A DNA stretch of 64,000 nucleotides. Origin: Cunninghamia lanceolata (taxonomy: Eukaryota > Streptophyta > Pinopsida > Cupressales > Cupressaceae). The notes beneath the pieces are model-generated. The model was not told the DNA's origin. It did no database searches and saw nothing but the letters and a program-made list of their open reading frames with translations. This document shows, in pieces, positions 55,620 through 64,000 of this stretch; positions within the stretch are counted from its first letter, which is position 1; each line of letters starts with the position of its first letter. Made by a program: the position numbers and the translations under genes. The stretch covers positions 10,930,001 to 10,994,000 of the forward strand of contig BSBN01000187.1 of NCBI GenBank assembly GCA_027924645.1, in the 5' to 3' direction.

Positions 55620-57945
55620 GATGCAATGCAGTTTACAGCATTGCTTCAAAGAAATCGATAGTTTGAATGATGATACATGCCCCAGTTTGCCCCTGGTACA
55701 AGTTTGATGACAGGATGCCCCCTCGGGAGATTGGACAAGGAGTAGGCAGAAGGCGTGAGACGGACAATCTCACGAAGATGAAGGGAAGCTAGGTTAGAAT
55801 GAAGAAATCAGTTGAAGAAAGAGCTGAATGATACGCGATGCAAGATGGAATGATGACGCACACAAGCAAACAAGCAAGTATGCACAAATGACACAAGAAC
55901 ACACAAGGTACTGCCCCTGTCAAGTGGTAAACCAATGATATACTGATAATGATATATGACAGTGTTGTCATGGCGGGGAACAATATATCCCTAGACCAAC
56001 ATGACAGGCGTGTTGTCATGGCGGGAAATGATAGATCCCTAGAGCAACATGAAGGATAGTGTCTGGTTTCAAGAAATGAAGCATGTCGTGTAAGACGCAT
56101 GTGTTGGTCTGATTTCGACAATGCAACATCCTGTATAAGACAATTGATTGATTAACTGATCAAGTTGGTTTACGACCAGACAAGGATCAAGACCACTAAT
56201 TGTGAGTGGATCATTTGTGCAAGATTGACTTGACTTGATTGGTATGGATTAAGGATGGACCTTGCATTTGGATCATTGCTCAGATTGACTGGACAAGGAT
56301 GAAAGATATGATGATAGATAGAAATCTGATTGATAGAAGAAAGACTCGATAGAAGGACTCACAAGCTTTTATTTGTATTGATACTCTGCATTGTTGGATC
56401 TTTATTGCATGGGGTATGGTATGGATGTATAAATGGATATAGGATGGATGCTTTGCTATTGGAGTGCTTTATTTCATCATTGGGCTTTTTTTTTGTGGTA
56501 TTTTTCTGAAATGTTGTAAGTGAATACAAGCATCGAGGTATAATTGAACCGAGATGACCTGAGTACTGCTTACATGGATTGTGATTTAACAAGTTAATAC
56601 AAGCATCTAGTCAAAATTGAATCTAGATGACCTGAGTACTTCTTGCGTTTCAACAAACAAGGATTGCCCCTATTCATGTTATACCTTTGATGTCCTCGAT
56701 GATCTTTTGCCGATCATGTCCTTAGACAAAGCTTCACATTACTAAAGTTTAATCCACAAACAACAAACAAAGAAAGTAATCATGACCCCATCATAGCATC
56801 TCTAGCTTATGGCATCCTCGAGTAGCATAGGAAGGTATGATAGCAAAAATCCAAACTCGAATTGTTAACCATGTTTCCGATCTACAAAGCATATGTGCAT
56901 TGAAATGTGTTTAGTTCTTGCCTTAATTTGCATAAAATCATTTAGAAGACCTTGGGTATTTGCTTTGCATTAGATAGGTTAAGATGCTCATAGTCAAGAT
57001 TTCTGCTTGAAGCATGGGTTCTGCTTGCATTTGCTTGTTTGGTGAGAAGATTGCATAATCCTTATTGGGGAGACGGACCCTAAGGGACTGACCTAGTGCC
57101 TCAGGGGCTCATTGCTAAATGGCCTTGCCTACGTGACGACGCAGAGGCAATGTAGTTCGGGGTAAACCCTAATGGACCATGGATGGACTAGAAGAAAGAC
57201 AACAAGAATGAAGACAAGAAAGGGGACGAATGGGACCACGGGAGAAGTGGAAGCCTCGGGGGCGCATTAGAATAATGGCCTTGCCTACATGACGGTACAG
57301 AGGCAACGTAGTTCACGGTAAACCCTAATGGACCATGGATGGACTAGAAGAAAGACGACAAGAATGAAGACAAGAAAGGGGACGAATGGGACCATGGGAG
57401 AAGTGGAAGCCTCGAGGGTGCATTAGAATAATGGCCTTGCCTACGTGACAGCACAGAGGCAACGTAGTTCACGGACTTGGACCATGGACACTGACGAGGG
57501 ACACTACACTAGGCTCACATGAAGGAGACGGTATGGGACAAAACCCTGGTTGACAAGGCCACAAGGAGAGTATCGAGCCATGATAGGTAACTGTCAGGTG
57601 TTTATTGTGAGGTAGATATGGGTCGAATGGGTCAAATGGAGAAAGAATGGACTCAAGGTGATTGGAGTCTCAAAGATGGAGAAGGTGGTGTATCACAAGT
57701 AATGCCTGTTTACCAGGTTTTCATCACTTGCTTTTATTTGCACGAGAAGCTAGAGAGTAACATGACGCCTGTTTACTAGGTTTTCATCACGATACCTATC
57801 CAAGGCGCCTGTTTGCCAGGTTTTCACCAAAGGACGAATTTTTTTTGTTTGTATGCTTTCTATTTTTTTTCCAATTTTTTGTATATTTTTTTTTTTATTT
57901 TTTATTTTTTCTGATTTTATTATGCCCCCTTGCACTAGGGTTCCC
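55620..57945 (-). other. 3' untranslated region of Tat-3
   Basis: About 2.3 kb that aligns in blocks with the same region of Tat-2, including the TTGTCATGGCGGG units (55965-56048), GGACCCTAAGGGACTGACC and three TGTTTRCCAGGTTTTCA units (57705-57830). A 156-base tandem repeat lies at 57121-57475. No gene is present. Confidence 0.75.
57121..57475 (-). repeat. 156-bp tandem repeat, 2.3 copies
   Basis: Units start with GGCCTTGCCTAC at 57121, 57277 and 57433, a constant period of 156 bases. The third copy stops after about 43 bases. Tat-2 has a single counterpart near 32273. Confidence 0.92.
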
Positions 57946-59216
57946 CTAGGTATAGAACCAATGAAGATGCATGCTGTTGATTGGATCATCAAACAACTCA
58001 CCCTCTGATGTGGCCAACTGATATGCCCCCAATCCGTAAGCAGCCACAATCACATAGGGCCCAAGCCAGTTAGGCTCGAACTTACCTTTCTTTTCTCTGT
58101 CCTGCTGATTGCGAGGGTTCTCTTTTAGAATGAGGTCCCCAACCTTGAAGCATCTTGGTCTAACCTTGTGGTTGTAGCTTCTTGACATCATCTGTTGATA
58201 GGGTTTGAGATGGTCAAAAGCTTTCTGGCACCTTTCCTCTAGCAGCTCTAGTTCTTGTAGCCTGGAGACTCTGTATTCTTCATCTGATATGAGACCTTTC
58301 AACGACACCTTGAGGGATAGGAGTTTGACCTCAATGGGAAGGATGGCTTCAGAGCCATAGATAAGGGCGTAGGGTGTAGCACCTGTGGGAGTGCGTATAC
58401 TAGTTCTGTAGGCCCACAGAGCAGGATTGAGTTGGACGTGCCAATCGCGACCAGCTTTATTGATAGTTTTCTTTAGGATTTTCAGAATGGTTTTATTTGA
58501 TGCCTCAGCTTGGCCGTTACCTTGGGGGTAGTATGGAGTGGAGAAACAATGTTGGATTTTGAAACGCGCACAAAGTTCCTAGACATCTTGATTTTTGAAA
58601 GGTCTCCCATTATCCGTTATGATGGAGGAAGGGATGCCGTATCGGCAGATAATGTAATTTAGAATGAACGAGGAAATTTGTTTTCCTGTGACGGTGGTTA
58701 GGGGAACGGCTTCAATCCACTTTGTGAAGTACTCAGTGGCGGTTATGATGAATTTATGGCCGTTGGAAGAAGGTGGATGGATCTTTCCCACAAGGTCAAG
58801 TCCCCACTAGCAAAAGGGCCAGGGTATCGTTAGAGGTCTCAACTCCTGAGCAGGTGCGAATCAGGTTCCCGTGTATTTGGCACTGTTTGCACTTTTTGAC
58901 GAACTGACAGGAATCCATTTCCATATTGGGCCAGTAATAACCCAAACGCATGAGTTTCTTAGCTAAGGAAGGACCGCTGGAGTGTGTTCCACAGATCCCT
59001 TCATGTACGTCTCGCAAGGCGGTTACGGATTCTTCTTGTTCTAGACAACGGAGTAAAGTACCATCCAGACCACGTCGGTAAAGGGTATTAGCTATGATGG
59101 TGTAACGGGAGGCTTGTCAGATGAAAGTTTGTTTCTGGTTGGAAGAGAGGTCGGGTGGAAGAATATTGTCCTTGAGGTAAGTGTAGGTCTTACCATACCA
59201 AGGTGAATCAGATTCT
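57946..59216 (-). pseudogene. integrase of Tat-3
   Basis: Zinc domain with VHEGICGTHSSG and KKCKQCQIHGN at 58870-59017. The catalytic core has Asp in GLDLVGKIHPPSS, Asp in IITDNGRPFKNQ and Glu in NGQAEASNKTI, all kept. The C-terminal part has FKVGDLILKENPRNQ and EPNWLGPYVIV and ends SMHLHWFYT at 57946. A 1-base frameshift near 58850, a stop near 58800 in a Trp/Gly context and a TAG near 58579 inactivate it. Confidence 0.93.
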
Positions 59217-59700
59217 ACTAGGAGGCAAATGGAGTGGGTTGCGAGGAGATCATAAGCCGATTGCCGAATGGTTTCTACTAAGAACTCATACCGTGACTCG
59301 TATTCAGGTATTTCAAGAAGAGAGGCTATGGTAGCCATTGCATCTGCTGCTTTGTTCTCGATCCTGGGTATTTGTTCAAAGGAGATGGTCCCAAAGTGTT
59401 CCTTGAGGTCGTCGACCATCCGTTTGTATGGGATGAGCTTCTCATCTTTGGTTTGATATTCATCGTTGACCTGATTTATGATAAGCTGAGAATCACCGTA
59501 GACACATAGTGCTTGGATTTTCCACTCAGTGGCCATCTTGAGACCAATTACCAAGGCTTCATATTCTGCTATATTGTTAGTGCATGGAAATAACAACCTG
59601 TAGGACTTTGGAATTGTGTCACCTTGGGCAGTGATAAACAGGATACCTACCCCCGATCCGTGGTTGGTGTAAGACCCGTCGAAGTAGAGTTTCCAAGGAG
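59217..59700 (-). pseudogene. archaeal-type RNase H of Tat-3 and spacer to integrase
   Basis: WKLYFDGSYTNHGSGVGILF, FPCTNNIAEYEALVIGL, VYGDSQLIINQV and IENKAADAMATIASL (59330-59695) keep the catalytic Asp, Glu and Asp. The domain is fully open and very close to Tat-2. The 40-residue spacer to integrase shows no motif. Confidence 0.92.
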
Positions 59701-60170
59701 ATGTTGACAGAGTGAATAAAGACTCATCGGGAAACTCAAACTGCATTGGTGAAGTGTCCTGTAATGGTGCCTCAGCTAGTTGGTCAACTATGATTTGCCC
59801 TTTGATGGCTTTTCTATCCACATATTCTATATCATATTCACTAAGAAGCATAACCCACTTTGCTAGTCGGCCTGTGAGAGCTGCTTTGCTGAGAAGATAC
59901 TTTAGTGGGTCGATTTTGGCAATGAGTTTGACAGGATGTGCCAACATGTAGTGTCAGAGTTTTTGTGAAGCAAAAACCACCGCAAGGCATGATCATTCTA
60001 CCTGTGAGTATTGTAACTCGTAGCCCACTAAGGTTCGACTGATGTAGTATACAGCTCTTTCCTTGTTCTCATAGTCTTGCTGCGCTAGGAGAGCCCCAAG
60101 AGCAGTAGGTGTAGCAGAAATGTAGAGAATCAAAGGTTTTCCTTGGATCGGAGGCATGAGTATAGGAGGG
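59701..60170 (-). pseudogene. gypsy-type RNase H of Tat-3
   Basis: YYISRTLVGYELQYSQVE, VKLIAKIDPLKYLLSKAAL and IEYVDRKAIKGQIIVDQLAE follow RT. A stop or frame break near 59990 and a TGA near 59956 interrupt it. The region corresponds to the tether domain of Tat elements. Confidence 0.88.
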
Positions 60171-61030
60171 TTCATAAGGTACTCCTTTAGCTTGTTGAAT
60201 GCCTCTTCGCACCGCTCATCCCATTTAAATGGAATATTCTTATGTAGGAGGTGGCTGAAAGGTTGGCACTTGTCCGCCAACTGTGAGATGAACCTTCGGA
60301 TGGCCTGCAGCTTGCCCTGTAAGGATCTCAACTGTGTTAGAGTCTTGGGTGGTGGCATGTCCATTATTGCTTTGACCTTGGCCGGGTCTACCTCTATGCC
60401 GTTTGCTGACACGATGAAGCCTAGCAGCTTGCCCGATGTTACCCCAAACACACACTTCTTCGGATTCAGTTTGACTTGGAATTGATCCAGCCATTGGAAG
60501 ACTTTCTCTAGGATATCCAGGTGTGAGTCCCTCGTGAGAGATTTTGCTAAGATATCATCAACATAATCCTCCATGGTCACATGCATCATGTCATGGAATA
60601 TAGTTGTCATGGCCCGCTGATATGTAGCACCTGCATTTTTCAGCCCAAAAGGCATGACATTCCAGCAAAAGGTACCCCATGGACAAGTGAAAGCTGTTTT
60701 GTGCTGATCCTCTGGTGCTAGTTTGATCTTGTTGGACCCTGAGAATCCATCCATGAGTGACAGCATTGTATGTCCTGCCATGAGGTTGACTATGATATCG
60801 ATGTTAGGCAATGGAAAGTCATCCTTGTGGCATGCTTTGTTTAAGTCTCTAAAATCGTTGCATAGTCAAACCCGGCCATCTGGTTTAGACACTGGCACGA
60901 TGTTTGATATCCATTCAGGGTAATCTATGGCTCTGATGAACCCCACATCTAGCAATTTCTTGAGTTCTTCCTTGACCAAAAGGGCTATATGGGGATGCAT
61001 CTTTCACAGTTTCTGCTTTACGGGCTTCAC
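60171..61030 (-). pseudogene. reverse transcriptase of Tat-3
   Basis: MLSLMDGFSGSNKIKL, FTCPWGTFCWNVMPFGLKNA, active site EDYVDDILAKS with YVDD at 60554-60565, LNPKKCVFGVTSGKLLGF and SLQGKLQAIRRFISQLADKC are present in one 272-codon open frame. In the usual SGYNQI segment the Tyr is replaced (SGSNKI). The N-terminal fingers (60812-61030) contain stops. Confidence 0.93.
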
Positions 61031-62452
61031 CCCTAGATCCAATGGCAGATGATGCAGAATCAGGTTTGGGTCTAGACCTGGCATGTCAGCATATGACCAA
61101 GCAAAGCTACCTCTCTTCTTCTTAAAGAATGGTACAAACCTGGTTTTCTTAGGTGGTGTGACAGATTTTGCGAAGTGGATAATCTTGGGCTACTCTTCAG
61201 TGCCAATATTCACTGGCTCTGTTGGCTCCACCACAATTTGTGACCGTTCCTGGTACATATCACAAGGGAGGGTGTCAAGCATTCCATCGTCAGGTGCCAT
61301 AGTTGGGTTTTCACCTTCGGATATGTCCTTTCTTTTTACTATTTTATGATCTGACACTGCCGCACGGCGGTTTTCACCATCAGATCCATTTTTTATTTTA
61401 ATATTTTTGCGACTAGAAGGCTTGGTACCCTCCCCAAAGTAAGCTACGTTATTGAGTTCGATAGCGAAACCAGCTTTATGATCTCCTTTTGGTAAGTGAT
61501 CTCTAAGTTCCATATAGTCAATGTAAGCATCATCATTCTGGAACACATCTAATTGAGGGGTTCCTTGTAGATCCCAGTCAATAAGCTCAGGGTGCAAGAG
61601 GGGAAGGGAGTCGGATGAGAGATCTGATTCATTAATGTTGTGAATGGAAATGTTATGGGCACTGGCGGGGGTAGTGTTCTAGGTGGTACTCTCCTCCAGG
61701 TTGTTTATCACAATGGAATCGAAACTTTCCTCGAAAGCCATAATCTCAGGGAGGGGCAAATCAGACTCTAGTGGTCTGTCCCGTTGCGTTTGTCCCTCAT
61801 GGTAGGGGCTGAGAGTTTGGATGGTGTCAATCTCCTTGTCATCGTAGGAGTGCTCTGTTAGCTCATCCCACTCATACTCATTCGACTCATCTGAATCTGC
61901 GTCACTATCCACTTGGAGTGTTTGAATTGTCTCCACTAGGCAAGTGTTTTCTTTGGCTTTACCTTTACCTTTGTACCCTAGGCCAGTTGTGTTTCTAGGC
62001 GAAGAGGATGAAGAAGGTTGGATAGGTTCAATGATTCCTTCTTTTCTGAGGCCTATGGGGCCTTGTCCTTCGTATCCCATCCTGTGCAAGATAGTTTCAC
62101 CCTGTCCATAGAGTTCTGTAGGGAGTCTAGGCAGCTCTTGGGATGTGTTTTCCTCTTCAGCGTAAAGCCACTGCAGGAGATCTCGCTCCTCTATCTCATC
62201 AGATAAGGTCCCCCATTTTACAAAGGGATTTGCGAGAGTTGTAGGAGGAGCAGATGGCTTTGGAAAATGCCTAGGTTGATGCTTGGGTTTGCCAAAGGAG
62301 CGAGGAGACAAAGGCATGGTGGCAAGGTTGAGGCTATGCTCAATGGAGTACTCCCCCATGCCATTTTCTTTTATGGTAAGTTTCAGCGGTTTGGGCCTCG
62401 AGGAGGAAGCTTCGGCAGTATGGTCTTGTGGCGGAGTAGGGGAAATGTGGGC
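61031..62452 (-). pseudogene. pol linker of Tat-3 with a G-patch domain
   Basis: The 62359-61679 frame carries the G-patch at about 61965-62100 (LHRMGYEGQGPIGLRKEGI, then GLGYKGKGKAKE), preceded by NPFVKWGTLSDEIEERDLL and followed by an acidic stretch. The 61597-61190 frame has PELIDWDLQGTPQLDVFQND and GDHKAGFAIEL, matching Tat-2. The conserved order suggests a real part of the polyprotein between protease and RT. Confidence 0.8.
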
Positions 62453-63481
62453 TCAGTTATTAGGAATGACGCATTCAGATTTTGCTTGGAATGAATTGTA
62501 ATGTTGGTAGGGGTCGGGGTCGCCTTGTATGGTGACCTGCTTGCCATCGTGTGGGAACTTTATGCATTGATGGTAGGTGGAGGGGACAGCCTTCATGGCC
62601 TGGATCCATGGTCTCCCTAGTAGAATATTGTAAGCAAGCTCCCGATCAAGGACTTGGCACACCACATCTTTAATTACCGGTCCCACTTGAATGGGTAGGA
62701 CAACCGTACCCTTTGTGGTTTGTTCCTCCTTGTCATAGGCTTTGATAGTAATTTTCCATCTTGGATCTACTGCCTGTTCAGAGAACCCCAGTGCAAGGAC
62801 TAGCTTCAACGTGCAAATATTTAGACCGGCGCCCCCATCAATGAGAACCCTCTTGATGCGGTGCTTGTGCACGAATGCGAAAATATGTAGAGGAGTGTTG
62901 TGGGGTTGAGATATGGAAAGGTCATCTTGCTCTGTAAACGAGATGGAAGTGGAGGATGTCAAATTACCCACCATGGTTTGAAACTTTTCTTGGGCTAGGT
63001 TAGTGGGGACAGTAGTTTCCACTAAGGCTTTCTCAAGAATCTCCTTATGAGAAGGAGATAGACGCAAGAGCTCCAATATAGAAATGTGAGCCAGAGTTTT
63101 TTGCAATTGGTCGATGACATTATATGGGTGGGAGTTGGATGGAGATGGTGATGACCTTGGAGGAGTGGTGTTGATCGTGACTCTACCACTGTGGGTAATT
63201 ATACTACAACCAGTTCTGTTAGGTCCTGGTTGTTGGTTGGGGGATATGACATTGACTTGCGGAACATGCTCAGAAATGCAGTTAATGGTGTACTCAAAGG
63301 GAATGCTTGCATAGTTAGCATTACTCGACCCACTATTCTGGTTTGGCCTATTGCAATTGTTGTCATTATTGTTATGGCCATTGGAGTTGTTGCCGTTGTG
63401 ACCATCGTTGCTGCTGTGGCCATTGTTGCGATTATTGTTATATGGCCGGTTGTGGTTTAGAAGAGGATCCCGGTAGGCCAC
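62453..63481 (-). pseudogene. aspartic protease region of Tat-3
   Basis: An open frame of 342 codons. An Asn-rich N-terminal part (63300-63470, an AAC/AAT triplet run) precedes the protease. The active-site segment VLIDGGAGLNICTLKL has IDGG at 62831-62842, and NILLGRPWIQAMKAVPSTYH follows. DGG replaces the usual DTG/DSG, as in Tat-2. The frame ends just before the G-patch linker. Confidence 0.87.
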
Positions 63482-64000
63482 ATGAGATTCATTGGAGGTA
63501 TGTTGTTGTGTCCCTCCCTGATTTTGATCTAGTATATCCTATATGACATTCTTGAGGCGGATGCAATTGTTAGTCGTGTGCCCCCGTCCTCGATGATACT
63601 CACAATAATCTGTGTCCTTCCAATAGGGAGGTTTGACGATAGGCTCATAGTCACTTGTTGGCGGTAGAGAAATTTCATTATTAGCCAACAACTTCCTGAG
63701 AGCAGACTCTTGAGATTCCCCCAACGGCGTGAATTTTCTCCTTGGATTTGAATTGAACCAAGGTCTAGGTTCCCGAGGGGGTGGCTTGTTGAGCGCACCG
63801 GTATTTGCTTCTCCCTTAAGAGTGAATATAGGTTGTTGCTTAGGGGCTACCGCCTTGGCATCCACTACTCCATCGTTGACCACATTCTTGTTCTTGGTCC
63901 AAAACTTTGATTTATCTATTGTATAATTGGAAGGAGGTGTGTCCTTGTAGAGCTTGAGAGTTCCTTTAGTGATCATAGCTTTTTCAATGAAGAGGCCCAT
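63482..64000 (-). pseudogene. gag: gag C-terminus of Tat-3 (partial)
   Basis: The end of Gag with the variant finger C-X2-H-X4-H-X4-C (CEYHRGRGHTTNNC) at 63563-63604, preceded by KSKFWTKNKNVVNDGVVDAK, which matches KPKYWNKNKNIVNDGVVD of Tat-2. It enters from the right edge of the window open, so the gag start is not visible. A frame break lies between the finger and the Asn-rich stretch. Confidence 0.87.

Larger units (their letters stand above)
54528..64000 (-). mobile_element. Tat-3: Tat-type Ty3/gypsy element, 5' end outside window
   Basis: Same architecture as Tat-2: gag finger, protease, G-patch linker, RT, gypsy RNase H, archaeal-type RNase H, integrase, long 3' untranslated region, polypurine tract and 3' LTR. 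Coding parts are close to Tat-2, but the LTR has diverged, so the two belong to related subfamilies. The 5' LTR and most of gag lie right of the window. It is inserted in an LTR-ORF relative; the 5 bases before the LTR are GGAAG. Confidence 0.95.

Noticed and set aside
1..64000. tRNA, rRNA or host protein-coding genes
   Set aside because: None recognised on either strand; all coding similarity traced to retroelement proteins.

Overview
The window is repeat-dominated plant nuclear DNA. I see no host gene, rRNA, tRNA or CRISPR array. Almost everything is LTR retrotransposon sequence, nested and decayed, as in large TE-rich plant genomes (a gymnosperm would fit, but the sequence does not prove it). 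Most coding frames are broken. Many stops sit where CAG or CGA is expected, i.e. C-to-T decay of methylated sites.

Layout. (1) 1-about 6960, + strand: a Ty3/gypsy element lacking its 5' end, with gag, protease, RT-RNase H, integrase with a chromodomain-like tail, polypurine tract and 3' LTR. (2) 6960-9870: AT-rich DNA with microsatellites and hairpins. (3) 9870-46883: copies of one Ty3/gypsy family, here called family B, whose LTR runs from TGTTG to CAACA. This block holds a gag relic (- strand), a solo LTR with a CTAAG target duplication, a - strand block (truncated LTR, RNase H, RT, archaeal-type RNase H), a + strand block (LTR start, ORF, integrase) and a nearly complete 6.3-kb LTR. (4) 29616-44506, - strand: a complete Tat-type element (Tat-2) nested in that LTR, with a perfect GGTAG duplication. 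(5) 46884-52756, - strand: a Ty1/copia-type element with gag and an extra 3' ORF but no recognisable pol. (6) 53991-54527: a relative of the family B LTR ORF, cut by (7) a second Tat-type element (Tat-3, - strand, 54528 to beyond the right edge).

The main observation is that the family B LTR itself encodes a protein of about 1240 codons. The solo LTR fixes the LTR ends independently through its target duplication, and it carries both the LTR start and the distal promoter region. In the 25705-46883 copy the same two regions flank a long ORF. The ORF lies in U3, between an upstream TATA-like box with a small predicted 5' intron and the ordinary retroviral TATA box. I do not recognise the protein: a conserved N-terminal domain, a charged linker and a coiled-coil C-terminus. 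A related ORF occurs at 53991-54480. Other notable points are an archaeal-type RNase H placed before RT in family B, a self-rearranged copy with an LTR terminus joined to inverted internal sequence, and G-patch domains in both Tat elements.

Functionally, gag, protease, RT, RNase H and integrase would have made particles, copied RNA to cDNA and inserted it. Essentially none of the copies looks intact now.
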